Shown: positions 1 through 13,345 of the stretch, piece after piece | Layout: the number at the start of each line of letters is the position of its first letter | Position numbering within the stretch: the first letter of the stretch is position 1 | Origin: Emydura subglobosa | Lineage: Eukaryota > Chordata > Testudines > Chelidae | Length of the DNA stretch: 64,000 bases | Direction of reading: 5' to 3' | Assembly (NCBI GenBank): GCA_007922225.1 | Contig: ML679941.1 | Span: 62,128,764 to 62,192,763, forward strand | Made by a program: the position numbers and the translations under genes | The notes under the pieces: model-generated | The model's input: only the letters and a program-made list of their open reading frames with translations | Database searches by the model: none | Told to the model about the DNA's origin: nothing

Positions 1-2394
1 TCTGATTTAACTATGTCCTACAGTGCAATGAAATACTCAACATTGCACCTAAATCTTCATATTGCAAATGTCTACCGCAAAGAGAGTTATCTGATAAATT
101 TCATACGATGGGGAACAAACAGGATCTACAAAGAGCTAAAAAATGCTCACTGTAGAGAAAACATAATGTTCCACAAGTGCAGACTTGGGTACTACAGCTT
201 ATCCTTTTGGAATCTCCTCCAATTCCCAGAGGCTGACAGAGTGCTCTTCTGTCTTGTTTTGGGCAGTGTTATGCCTGGTACCAACCTCTAGTGCACTGAA
301 CTACAATGTCTATAAGCCACTAAAACTGCCTGGTGCCTCAAGGGATGATCCAGGAAGGCAGCTATCTATATGGATTACTTGGCATGTTCCATTAGAATAG
401 GGGCTACAAAAAGGAAAGTTGGCAAGATTTCTCCCCTCCCCAAGTATTCTCTTCAGATTTAGACCTCTATGAGATTCAGTCAAGCCTCACAACATTCACT
501 GATGTTTCTCAAAATGATTGAAATTCTCACCGAAATGTTCTCAAATCTTAGGAAAATTCCTATTTTTACCATATTAAAAACCTACAAGTGAAAACTGGGA
601 ATTTTGCACAAAAAGAGACAGACATAGACTTCTCTCTTGGATGTCACTGAGTTTCCTATTGTCCTTTCCCATAACAGGAGTGAAATTTTCTGATGGCTCA
701 TCACTGGTACCATTGTAACTTGCTTATCATCACAGATTGTCAGGAGACCAGTTGCTTGAGCACTAAATCTTGTTGAAGGTTAATAAAGTCTGGCAAAACC
801 CTCAGAAACCACACTTCACTAGCACTAATCGTTCTGGCTGCAGTTCAGTAATTATGAAAAACCATATTACTCGTTTCTGAAAAGGAAGACATTCTGAAGG
901 GCCAGATTGGGACAGATGCCCAAGGGAGGGGAGGGCAAATAGTCCTCACTTCAGATGGCTCACATACAGGTCAGCTATCACCACAGTTCCAGTGCCCAGG
1001 GGAGTGCAGTCAGTTTCTCCATGTTCACCTGAGGAGTAGAGCGCTACACAGTGGACGGGGAGAGTCTGGGAGGAAGTGGATCCCTGCCTCCTCATCATAC
1101 ACTGGTCTACAGAGGAGCACTGTGGGGAAGCAGGCTGTGCTGAAATACGGTACATCAAGAAGCTTGGGGAGAGATTGGGTTCCTTTCTGATGCAGTCCCC
1201 TCCTTGAAGTCCTCCTGAGGGGATGTAGCACCACACATACAGGACTGAGTCTTAAAGCACGAGCTAAACCCAAACTGAATTGGCATGTAAAGTTTCATAG
1301 GGACATGTAAGCAGATGGAGTCCAGGTCCCAGGTACAGAACTGCCAACATAACTGATCTTAGCCAAAGGACTGTGAAAAAATTATGCATAGCTTCATAAT
1401 GCATCTTCTCTCATATTTTCTATGCATATATTCTTTAAGCAAAAAAGGTTTTTTCTCCTTTTCAGACTCTCTTCAAGCCAAACCCTTCACTTAGTTTGCA
1501 ATGAAACAGTTCTTTAGAACAGAAGACAACAATTTGGAAAGGAGTGTGGTCTAAGTAGTTTGAGTTCTTCACTTCTGTAGAACTTGATTCAAATTTAAAT
1601 TACATTAATGGGTAAAAAGGAGAGTGCAAGTCTTAATCAACTCTACAGCAGACATTTATCTACATCAGAAACAACCACTTAGTGAGACACAAATAGCATC
1701 TTTGAGAAGCATATACCCATTGTTCCAAGCAAACAGGTTGCAGATCAAGATTGAGATACTTTATCAGAATTGGTTAAGGAAGCTCACAGCTCTTAAGATT
1801 CAACAGAGCTATATGCACATAAATTACACACAAAATAACTATGTTTAAAGGATGTTAAGATGATAGTCAAGCAATGAAAAGTTAGGAAATGCCAGAAATA
1901 AGGTTGCTTTAATTTCTCCCCCTTGTACTTATTTATTCTGAAAAGTCTTTACATTACATGACCACATACTGTTTGGGAGGGTAAGATCCTCTACACAGAT
2001 CTGCCACTAGGGGAAATTAAACAGACACACACACACACATTCATCCAGTGGATTTCCTAGACCTTTGCTGACAGCAGAGGAATATTGAGATTCAGGAATC
2101 CAGGGTTCAATTCCAGGTGTTCAAGGGGAGCATTCTCCAGAGCTAATAAACCTTTTTACTTCCATCCCATCCAATATGCTTCTATCTCCCTCTAGGCAGC
2201 TTCCGTCTCTGCCCGCTACCTTCCTGTTCCTGTCACCCGCTGCTGGCAGTGATGCTACAGTTAATAGAAAGTAAGAAAAGGAAACATTCAAACTTTCTTT
2301 CCAAACACTGTCCCTTAGAATTTGTGAGGGTAAAGGAAATACAGAGGTTTTGTGAATAAGATCCATGTTTCTGAGTTCTCCTCTTAATACTTAC
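1..2394 (-). other. PPFIA2 intron (partial), inside SAM1
   Basis: No exon found here. It holds a short (AC)n run at about 2027-2038 and a moderately GC-rich unclassified patch near 890-1260, with two overlapping open frames that show no domain. Confidence 0.65.
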
Positions 2395-2476
2395 CTCTAG
2401 CCACGCAACCACTGTAGGCCCGTCCCACTGTGCAAAAGGCAATCCCTTTCTCCGAGCTTCTTCCAGAAGTTCATGC
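2395..2476 (-). CDS. PPFIA2: PPFIA2 exon, start of SAM1
   Basis: The 82-base exon begins with G finishing a Lys codon, then 27 codons reading [20 protein letters not shown] and ending TVVAWLE. The acceptor is cgcttttag|GCATGAA and the donor CTAGAG|gtaagt, ending in phase 0. [11 protein letters not shown] is the first helix of SAM1, which packs with SAM2 and SAM3 to bind liprin-beta and CASK. The next exon of the human protein (starting LWLGMPAWYVAAC) is not present between here and base 1. Confidence 0.97.
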
Positions 2477-5400
2477 CTAAAAGCGTATCATAAAGTGTTA
2501 ATTAAGTAGGGGGCAGTACCCGGAACAGCATAGATGCAGTTACACTGCCAAGGCTAAATGCAACAATAATGCGGCACAATAGTCATCCTCATTTGCACTA
2601 ATAACCTAGTTAAAGTACATAAGCCTAAGAAAAACCAGTTTCTCCCCTTGTTTGGACATATTCCTTTCTCTAGGCCAAACTTTTTTCTCTTTCTGTTCTA
2701 GGACTTGTTTTATCTTGACATCCTTTGACAAAGCCAAACATGTCAATTATATTTTAATTTTCAACATTCCTGGATTGCATACAGAAATAAACCATATGGC
2801 AGATATCTATTATACAATTTTGTTACATGGTTTGACACAATTCATTGGATAAGCATCATGTGATAATTTATCAACTATGTGTGAATCATAAGAAAGTTGG
2901 CCAGGTATCGATCCAAAGTCTGCATCTGCCATCTCCCCTGGACTTCAAAGACTGTGGAACACATCAATCCACAGTAAGAGTTTGGCTTTTGCAGCTTTTA
3001 AAACAAAAATGTAAAATCACATTTAATATAACAGTATTGAATATTATACAGATTATATACATTTCAAAGCTATTAAAATACCAGGAAAATGCTAGCTTTA
3101 CATTTCACCTGTATTAAATAATTTTATCAAGCACATAGCAAACTCCTTTTGTACAGGGGAAAGGAACCACAGGATATCGCAGGGGCACAGAATTTATCAT
3201 GCAACCCCTCTGAAGTCTGTTTCTTATTAACCAAAATATTTCTGTCTGCCTCCCATCGAGAATAGCACAGAAGGCGTGTTTTCAGCCATAAGCAGTAATG
3301 GAAACAAATTAGATAAGGATTATGGTAATATAACGTTACAATTTTCTGACAACGCCGTGTAAGAAAGGAAATTAAGAATTATTGTGTTGATTTTGCTTCA
3401 TTGTCCTTTATTGCTGCAGCCTGTGTGGTTTAGAGATCCCTCAACAACACTTTTTTTGCCTTAGAAGATCTTCAGGTAGGTATACTGAAAAGCCATGGCA
3501 CAATGGAGCAGAGATAAAGGTGAGCAAATGACCTGTTTTTTTAAAGAAATAAACCCAAAACATGAAAGGTCAGATTCCGTTACTTGTGCTCCAGTGACTA
3601 TTCCCTTACGCTGTAAATTGCTTCATTGTAATCAATGGGACCACTCATGGAGTTAGATGCTATTCAACAAGTCAGAGCTTCAGAAATTGGCTCTAGTAGA
3701 AGAGGATAAAGACTGATTAAGACCTGCACACTCCTTTTACCTGACAATCTAATTTTAATTTGAATCAAGTTGTCAAGCAGTGAAGAACACAAACTACCTA
3801 TGCCACAATATTTTCCAAATTCATATCTTCAGTTCTAGGGAACTGTTTAATTCCTTAAATGACAACGCCCAGGTTCAATTCAAGTTCTTTAGACACCCAA
3901 AGGTCAGAGTTTATAGGTGAAATCAGCCACTTAGACACCTAAATCCCCTAAATTATTTTGCATCCACAAGAAGAGTCAATTCTTGAAAATCTGGCCCTCC
4001 AGCTGCTCCAGTTTCTGTATTTCTCCTATATCTGCAGATAACATCACTGATACCTGAACACACTTTCCAAACAAAATTATCTAGGCTTCCCTCTCAACAT
4101 AAACATTAACCTCTGCTGCAGGGAGTTTTGCAGTTGCTTTTAGGAAGCTGGTTATATAACTGCCACTTGCTACCCATGACCCAAGTCTTCTTCCTAAATC
4201 CCAGCTGGGCCAAGGAGCCCAAAACTATCAGTAAAAAAATCAGTTACCTGGTTGGTGTGTAAGGATGGTATTTACCCTCCTTGGGTGGCTGGTGGAAGTG
4301 AGGGTTTCCTGCTCCAGTTTCCCAGTGAGGGTGCAGGGCCCTCTCTACTTCACTGCTGTTGCACAGGTTCTACCCAATAACTGAAGTATGAGATCACTCA
4401 ACCACCCCCTCCCATCATCAGTGTGAGCTTTCTCAGTGCTCAGCGGTATGTGTTTTGTGAGGAACTTCGGTCTAGGGGACAAATATGGACTTGCTGGGTC
4501 TCTTTTTAATGGCTGAACTCTGGAACTGAGGTGCCAGCAAAGGAGACATAATCTTTAGGTTCCAGAGCCCTTTTATAATGTCTTTTCCCTGAGAAACCTC
4601 CAGCCTAGAATATCAGTGAAAGTACTGAGCATGTCCAATATATCTCTGGTGTGATTCCCATGACCAGTTGCCATACAGGAATCAGAGTGGTGTCAGGTTT
4701 GGACTCCCAGTTCAGCATTACACAGCTGCTGCTGAGGGAAATGTTCTCCCCCAGGATAGTGAAGAGACTCTATAGTTGCAGACTTGTGACAGTACTATGA
4801 GGGAGCATCTTTCGACTGAACAGAACCAGGCAAAAACTGAATTTCTTACACCCCTGGCTGCCACTATCAATGACATCACACATAATCCTGAGGTTCTTGG
4901 CAGGTACAGCAAGTGAGGGAGGAAATGATTATAAGTAATTTTGAAATCTATAATTCAGTCACATATTATATTAGGGTGGAATAAATCCTTGAGCACAGTG
5001 CCAGCACAAGACCAAAACCTCACTTAATGATTTGGGATCGTAAAGGGATTTTTATTTATTTAATTTTTTTAAGTATTTAAATTTATCTTAAAGAGCTCAC
5101 CAAATCATTTCCTTTTCCTTTATGATTTTGTCTACAAATCACAAAGTGCAAATTTTATTTAAGTTGATTTTCCCTTTAAAAAACCCCTGTGGTTTAAATA
5201 TATATATGATTTTATATTATATTATGAAATTATAAATTATGTCACTTAGGCTGTCTATAAGGTTTGAACCTTGGACCTGCAAAACTAAAAACAGAGTATC
5301 TATTATTCCATCTAAAAGCAGTAATTTCTATGTGGTAGTTGTAGAAGATTCCTATCCCCTTATATCCTCTTATCCCTCACTCGAGGGGGACAAAGACCCA

Positions 5401-6593
5401 CACTTTTTTAGAATGGGTTACAAAAATTAATGTATGATGCGAGTTAATTAACCTATGTATAATTGTGACGAAAAGTAAATCAATAATAAACACAATATGA
5501 CATAGAATGGCAAAGTCCAGCATTTTATAAAATTTTCTGCAGTGATTGTGGGTCTGCAGCAAATTTTCAAACCAATGTTCCTTGGCTATTTCTAAGTGAA
5601 GTTTAAAAAAAATCAAAATCAAGATGCTTGAACCAAGATTGGATGCTTTTCTTAAATATATCTTCTTGTTCAAACAGGAATTAATTCAGAGAAGTTGTAT
5701 AGCATGTGTCCTACAGGAGGTCACACTAGCTGATCACTTTATAATCTCTGAATCAATTAAAAGGTTATTCATCTGAGAATACATTAGTTATTTTACAGCA
5801 TAAATGCCTTGCAAAAAGAATCATATAATTTTTCAATCTCTGTGGAAATGCCTAAAATCGTATGCAATTTTCCTACTATCAGGGTAATAACAGCTATGAA
5901 TAAGTTGACATAAATTTAGATGCCATTTTTGGAGAAATATTTATCCACTGCACTTCATCAAAGTAGTTTATGAGCCCATCAAGTTATCCAAAGTAAAAAC
6001 CACAAACTTCAAATGAATTATTGGACAAGTATCAGTGACTAAGAGGAAGGGGGCTATGACTACAGAGAGTAGCCTACTGCTTGTTCAGCAGATAGACAGA
6101 GAAGCCTCTGGTGACAGGAAACTACAACTGCAGCTGCCTTCTCCCTGCCTAGTCAAATAACTAGTTGATCAGTAGAGGAGGAACAGAGAGTGGGGCTCAG
6201 CTGCCTTAATAACAGCCTCAGACTGTTCCCCTCTGCTGTCACCCACCCCCCAACTCCATTCTACAATTAGGCCCAAGATTCTGTGTCAGAGAAAGTACTA
6301 TAGATCGCTATACTGTGTCACTTTGTTTGTATCTTTAGGAAGATACAGAATTAAAAATGTCATTAGTTCCTTGCTTTCCCATCTAATTTTTGGCAACCTA
6401 TAAAATCAAGCTGGTAAGGAAAATTGACATTAATTAGACTTTACTGTAAATGGTATTTTGCAGGTAATGCTCTCTAAAAGGGATTGCTAGCACTAGAATG
6501 ATTACAAAATGAAAGCAATATTTTAGATATTCTTATTATTTAAGAATAAAATCCCTTTTATTTGAGACTCCGGGGGAGTAACTGTAATATGAA

Positions 6594-7770
6594 TGTAGGA
6601 CTGGAAGGGACCTTGATAGATCACCTAGTCCGGTCCCCTGCACTGAAGGAGGACTAAATATTATCTAGACCATTGGTGACAGGAGTTTGTCTTACCTGTT
6701 CTTAAAAACCTCCAATGACAGATATTCCACAATAGGTAATTTGTTCTAGGCTTAACTACCCTTTACAATTAGGTAGTTTTTCCTAGTATCTAACCTAAAC
6801 CTCCCTTGCTGCAATTTGAGCCCATTACTTCTTGTCCTGTCCCTAGTGGATAAGGAGAACAATATTTCACTCTCCTCTTCATAACATCCTTTTACGTGCT
6901 TGAACACTGGGCAGGTCTGCAGTATGGCTTAAATCGATCTAACTTACATTGCTCAGGGGTGTGAAAAAGACACCCCCCTGAGTGACACAAATTACAGTGA
7001 CCTAAGAGCTGTCCACTCCGGTGCTACGTCAGTGGGAGATGCTTTCCTGCTGACATAGATTTCACCTCTCACAGAGGTAGAGTAATTATGCCTACGGCAC
7101 GGGAGAGCGCTCTCCTATTGGCATTCAGTGTCTTCACCAGAAATGCTACAGCAGCGCAGCTGCACTGATGTAGCGCTTCTAGTGTAGACCTGCCCCCAGT
7201 GTTTTCTTCTTCAGACTACACAAGTCCAGTTTTTTCAATCTTTCCTCATAGGTCATGTTTTCTAGATCTTTAACTCATTTTTGTTGCTCTTTTCTGGACT
7301 TTCTCAGTTTCGTCCACATCTTTCCTAATGGACGCAGTACTCCAGTTGAGGCTTATCAGTGCTGAGTAGAATGGAAGAATTACTTCTTGTGTCTTGCTTA
7401 TAACAGGCATGCTAATACATCCCAGAAGGTTTGCTTTTTTGGAACAGTATTACATTGTTATATTTAATTTGTGAGCCACTATAAACCCCAGATCCTTTTC
7501 TGCAGTAGTCCATCTTAGGCAGTCATTTCCCATTTTGTATTTGTGCAGCTGACTATTCCTTCTGAAGTGGAGTAATTTGCATTTGTCCTTATTGAATTTC
7601 ATCCTGTGTATTTCAGACCGTTTTGCCAGTTTGTCAAGATCATTTTGAATTCTAATCCTGTCCTCCAAAACTCTTTCAACTCTTCCCAGTTGGTATCGTT
7701 CACAAATTTTATAAGTGTACTCTCTATACCATTATCCAAATAATGTATTATTGTGTCATTAACTATCTTC
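6594..7770 (-). mobile_element. CR1 LINE, antisense, interrupted by a MITE
   Basis: The 3' end at low coordinates reads 'aatgtaggactggaagggac', then 'cggtcccctgcactgaagga'. The high end encodes on the minus strand a piece of the C-terminal reverse transcriptase region, including KFNKDKCKLLHFRRNSQ near 7570 and TAEKDLGFIV near 7490, typical of CR1. A 287-bp transposon (6909-7195) splits it. 5'-truncated near 7770. Confidence 0.9.
6909..7195. mobile_element. Palindromic non-autonomous DNA transposon inside CR1
   Basis: The ends gggcaggtctgcagta and ctagtgtagacctgccc are inverted. An inner hairpin 'caggggtgtgaaaaagacac' / 'cccctgagtgacac' is typical of sauropsid MITEs of this kind. The surrounding CR1 sequence resumes on both sides. 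The target duplication is not clear. Confidence 0.78.
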
Positions 7771-8210
7771 TACTGCCTAGATAGGTGTTGCAAGCTAAGG
7801 AAATTATATGGAAGTGGACTTTAGTTAGAGTGACTCTTCTGTTAATCTAACATTTTAGAAAGAGTACATGATACAACTTGCTGTCCGGGATGGGTGAGAT
7901 AGAAGTGCTGGCTCCCCCCAGCACTGACCTCTCTTCTCTAATCCCAAGGAAACTATGTCACAGGGGCACTATTGTACTGGGCTGTCCTCCATAGCCTCAT
8001 CTTCCCCCAAGCCTTGTGGGGTTGTTTTGCGTACGATTATGCTGATCCACTCAACATTATTATAGAAGGGTTGCCCTTCAGCACCTTGAAACTCCTCTGA
8101 AAGGAGCAATGGCCAGAGTGGACAATATGGGGACAGTTCTGCCAATAGAGAGATAGAACCCAAGAGATCAGTGGCAATTATGAATGTTGTGGACGATCGG
8201 AGATCTAAGG

Positions 8211-8341
8211 CAGCGGTTTTCAACCTGTGGTCTGCGGATCCTTGGGGGTCAACTGACTATGTCTAAGATTTCCAAAGAGGCCTGCACCTGCATTTGACAT
8301 TTTTTAGGGATCCACAAATGAAAAAAGCTTGAAAACCACTG
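8211..8341. mobile_element. hAT-like MITE, 131 bp
   Basis: Ends cagcggttttcaacctgtgg and gcttgaaaaccactg are inverted. The flanks atctaagg (8203-8210) and atttaggg (8342-8349) are an 8-base duplication with two mismatches. The 'CAG-GGTT-TCAACC' ends match those of the elements at 17404 and 30399. Confidence 0.85.
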
Positions 8342-10741
8342 ATTTAGGGGTTATAACTCATGGAATTTCCTGTCTGTATATTTTTTTACTGCAAAGGTGA
8401 TTTTTGAATTGTCTATCACCAGCTGTCAACTGTTCATTGTGTAAAAGTAAATTAACATTTTATAAAAATAAATGACTAAGGAGAGTTTTCTCACTGACCT
8501 CTTTGTAGGCAAATATTAAAATCTGGATTAAAAAAAAAATCTCTACTTTGATCTTGTTTGCAACTGTCACAAAAGTGAGGCTCACCTGTTCAGAATGACT
8601 AACATCTAACTTCAAGTGCAGAAACTACATACAAGTCTATACACTTTCATGATGAAATTTGAATTTCAACAATATTTCAACACACAGAACCATACGACTA
8701 TAAAAAATAGTGTTAACAGATAGCTTCAGTTGATTTCACATGTAGAGTTCCTAATAATAGCAATTATAATAGCTCTTAATTAAAATTCAATAGCAAATGT
8801 GAAGCAAATTCAAAATCAGTCATATTAAAACAAGAAGGAACAACACTAATAGTTCGGTGCTAGTAATTTTCACTTGAAAATGCTGGCTTGTAGATGAAGA
8901 CACTAATTCCCATGAAATGACCATTCATTAACATTTTCTAATAAAGATATTGGCTGAAAGTCAAAATGTTATACTAAAGATAATATGCAATAGATTTCCT
9001 TTATTATTAATTAATTAATTATTATTATTTAACACTGGCTAATGTAAATTGGATTGTTAATTATGTATTCTTTTAGATAAGAATATTGCACAAATTACAA
9101 TCCGTCTTTATACATATTTGATTTCTGTAAATTAAGAGAGATATAAGATGCCATTCAATGTGGGCAACTTGAGGGTTTCAAATCAAAGTGAAAAAACAAC
9201 TGACTCTCCCTAGAAAAATAATATTCAAAAAAAAGTAAAAATGTCTATTGTTTTAGATTCAAAGACCTTTGGAATCAGGAAAAAATCTTTCCATTGAACA
9301 CAGAGGGCTTTGGATCAGGTGCTGTTAGCAAAAAGTTTTTCATTTCTCTGCATTGGTATATTTTAGTCACTATACATTTAAAAGGAACCAGAATCAAACT
9401 TGCTATTTTCACATACTTTTGACTTAATCTTTTTTAAAAGGGTCTATCTGTGTTTTAAATACAATCCTTAATTAAAAATTAACTTAGTTCTTCTTCAAAC
9501 TCTTCCCTTAGGCTGACCCTGACTTTAAATAATTTAGTCATCTTTTTATGTATATGCATATATATAACTTGTATAATAGGTGGACTGGGAATAGTGGGCA
9601 AGGTTCATTCTACATGTCTTTGCAAAACTTTTTCCAATTAAGTGTAAAAGTCTTTTCAGGGGAGAGTAATTGAAATACTGAAACAGGCAAGTGTAAGTAA
9701 TGATTCAAGCAATAAATAAAAAGTTTTTAAATACAAAAGGCAAGGGAAGTTTTCTTATTAATTTAATATGAGCATAGGTAACATAGTTGTGGACAGCATT
9801 TTAAAATATGGTGTAATTGCTGTATATAAGTGCATGTTCTGCAAGCAGAAGTGCATTATTGCTTTCCTGAAAGCATACATTATGCAAACAGAGGCATATT
9901 CTGGAGTGCTGAATAGCCATAAAAATACAGACCATAACTTTAAATTAGAGCAGCAGAAACTTACTATTAAAATATAATAAAAACAATAATGAACCAAACA
10001 GACTTGCCTAATACACGACATTGCAATCTAGTATAACATTTACTAGATATTTATTAGGGACCCTTGGAGCATCCAGGTTAATTAAATGTTATTAAATCAG
10101 ATTTTGTACAACCATTGCATAGTAAAGCACTTTAAATTAAAATAGTAATACCCATCCTTTACATGTATATGTCTCGTCTTACAAACTTAGAAAAGTCATA
10201 GTTCATACATATTTAAAATTCTGTGTACTCTGCATAGAATTTTCTTTTATAAGCTCCATAAATAGTGTGTTTTCAGGAAAAACAAAAAACTTGTACAGTT
10301 GATCTAAGAGGAGAAGATGAGGATTTTAAACCTGAAATCAGGAGAGCAATTCAAACAAATTTCCATACTGTTAAAACAAATTAATTGGTGAAAAAGGAAA
10401 ATAAACATGAAATTATATAAACATAAAATGAAAATATTCTTGTTCTATATACAGAGCATGTCGACCCAACAAGCCAATCTATTTAAAAATGGACTGGCAT
10501 TATCCCCAGTGTCTACTCCTAAGAGTAAGGGCTGCAGAATCAGAAGACATTAAAATATTGTGTATTTGAGTATTATAAAGTTTTAGAATAGCCTGACAAT
10601 TTGGTTTGGGGTTAGTGCTCTGCATAGTTCTGGTTATATAATTGTCAAAGGAAAAGGGAAATAAAAAGGAAGGAAACAAATAGAAAATAAACCATGGTGC
10701 TGAAAATGAACATGTTCAGCAGCCACTGTGATTTAACTTAC

Positions 10742-10750
10742 CCCGATATG
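10742..10750 (-). CDS. PPFIA2: Candidate 9-base microexon of PPFIA2
   Basis: On the minus strand a pyrimidine-rich tract (cttttcttttccgtccatct) and then 'catgaaaag' precede CATATCGGG, followed by a strong donor gtaagt. The 9 bases keep the frame between the exon ending in AA and the exon beginning with G. They would turn Lys-His into Asn-Ile-Ser-Gly-His just before SAM1. Microexons of this size are common in neuronal synaptic genes. With only 9 bases the call rests on splice sites and phase. Confidence 0.5.
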
Positions 10751-13345
10751 CTTTTCATGAGATGAAGAGAGATGGACGGAAAAGAAAAGCACACAAACAT
10801 TAATGAATATATGTCAATACATAAAAAAAAATTATGATAGATAAAATAATAGCACAGTCAGAAGTATGGCAAATCTCACTACGAAATAGACCTCCCACTA
10901 ATTTATTTTAAAAGGTACATGCCCCTGTATGGATTTTTCAAACAGAGGTAATAGCAGGTTATAATTAAAGTGACATCTGTTACTTATTAGATATCTCTTA
11001 GCATAACAGACCTACAATAAATGTTACAGCCAGAAGGTCTGGCAACAGAGCATATATTAGACACTATTCACAAACAAACGCAAGTTTTGTGCAATGGGAT
11101 GTTGTGTATATTTTGATTTGTGTTTTTCACACAAACAGAGTCATGTACAATGTGGATTTAGCCACTAACAAATTACCACAGATAATCTCCAGCCCACACA
11201 CAGAGAAAATACACGGCAAAGGATGAACCAGGATTTGCTTTCTTGCCTACGATTTAACAATATTACAGCAAAATGCCCCCAAACTAAAATGGTGTAAGTC
11301 TCGTGTTTTCTGAAACATTACAGGAGCACATAGGGCTGGATTCTGCCATCCTCACTCATGCTGAATAGTATGTAATTCTGTGACCGGTCTCATTGGTCTG
11401 AGACTAGTTGTCATAGTGATGTAAGTGGTTCTGTACTCTGTATAAGGTATTACTCAATGTAAGGATGGCAGCATCTGGCCCTTAGTGAGGTCATGGATTT
11501 TTACTTCCAGTTCATAATAAGACTATGTACAAGAGCATGCTGAGTTGTGTATGATTGAGAAACAGCCATGAGTCTCCAAAAAACATGAATAGAGAAATAT
11601 TATTAAAAGGACTGTGCACCAATCACACCAGAAATTTAAGAGTTACACAGAATCAAAGGTGAGTTAATAAAAATAGTTTCTAGATGAATGAAACTGCCCA
11701 CTAGCCAATAAGCCTGCTAAATATGTAGAAAACCCAGGAACAAACCAGATGCTGCCAACATAATTTCTAAAGGTGTCTATTGCAGAGCCAGGATGTCCCC
11801 ACTGGCAATATAACCTCCCCAGCATACCATCCGCATCTTATGACTGTCATTCAGTAAAGAACAAGAGAACCCGGGTCATGTGCCTGAATAACACTCAGGC
11901 AATCTTGCAATACTGTATTTCAGTTAAATAAAAAAAGACTTACAAAGGGCAAAAGAAATGTGCACTGTAAAAGTGCTTGGAAAAAATAACTGAAGAAAAG
12001 GCTGGCCTAATGAACCTATGCTCGGACTGGGCATGGGCAGTTGGAGATGAGGCCCAGACAAAACACACAGTCGTCGGGAGTGAGTGAGTGAGTGAGTGTG
12101 TGTGGAGACAGGATGGGCAAGAGAAGGAGAAAAATGGGAAGAAGTCAGGAGTAAATGACATAAGGGTGAGATACGGAGAGTTTTGAGGCCAGAAAGATGG
12201 GGAGGAAGAAGAAAGTAGGTATCAGAAATAGAGAAATAAATACATATTTGTACAATTCCTAAATTAATGGAACTACCATTAGACTTGAAAGTAGAGTCAT
12301 GAAGTGTAACATCTGGGGGCAGATTCTCTGCATTGCTGTACTCTTTGAGGTCTGACCCTAAAGTCCTAGCTGGAAATACCTCTGCTGTGGGGGAGTTCCA
12401 GCATCCAGAGCCAGCATAGTCATCTCCTATGCTTCCCTTCTCTGCCCACTGCGTTTGGTTGTGTGTGGGGAGGAGTAGAAAGGGGGAGTAGCTGGAGTGT
12501 AAAGCATTCTGAAAATTCCCAGCCAGACAATTCACCGTTTAAAACTTCCAAGGTCTCGATGACTCTCCGGTTGTTTTAACCTGCCCCCTGAGCCAGGCAG
12601 AGAACCAGAGAAGCTAAATTGGCTTCCTGATGCCATTCCCCTCTGCAGAAACTCTGGGTCTTTAAATTGTAGCTCTCTCATTTTCCTAAGAAAACTTTTT
12701 ATCCCCATTTTATTGAAGGAAGACAAGGATCTTCCTTGGTCACATTTCAGCTTGTTGGAAATAATATCTAGTATTTTTCCTGCTGTCTTTCAATTCTGTC
12801 TTCCTTATTCCCTTTGACTCCCATCCTATGAAGGGATTGACATGGTGGGACCTTCATGTCTGTATGGTGTCCCATTGACTGCAGAATCATGATTTAAAGG
12901 CTCAGTTGGATTCACAAGTACACACTTACAGCCATGCAGAGTCCTTCCACTGAAGTCATTAGGAGTGCTGCAGGAATTGTAGGCAAGACCTATCTGCATA
13001 GATCAAATTGCTGGGCTGAGACATTTTTAATACTTTTAATACTTATGTCTGGTTCAAAAGTAGCTGTTAGCTGAGATAAGCCTCCTTATATTGCATAGGG
13101 AGAAAGGATTAAAAAAATTGGGAAGAGGGACCTCTGTGTTCCTCTGTTTATTTTTCACAAACCCTGTATTTAAAAATTAAAAGGAAACAGTTTTCCATGA
13201 GTAGGAAGAATGAAATTATCTACTGCTTTCATTGGAATTTGAGATAAACACATAGTTCTAGTTTTAGCATAAAACTAAAACAGCCAGCCTAAATATCACG
13301 TTACTCTGCAAGCTAATGAATTTCTATCATTACATTTTTTGTATG

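Larger units (their letters stand above)
2477..10741 (-). other. PPFIA2 intron, downstream part of a 21.3-kb intron
   Basis: Holds the CR1 at 6594-7770 split by a MITE, and a 131-bp hAT element at 8211-8341. The stretches 2477-6590 and 8350-10741 are AT-rich. The patch 4200-4920 is somewhat GC-richer and unclassified. No other exon recognised. Confidence 0.55.

Noticed and set aside
1..2394. Search for the next SAM1 exon of PPFIA2
   Set aside because: No segment encoding the expected LWLGMPAWYVAAC sequence was found, so it must lie outside the window.
11924..12535. 203-codon open frame on the minus strand
   Set aside because: No recognisable domain. Low-complexity Ser/His/Leu-rich translation includes a (GAGT)n run read in frame. 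It lies in an intron and has no splice-phase match to PPFIA2.
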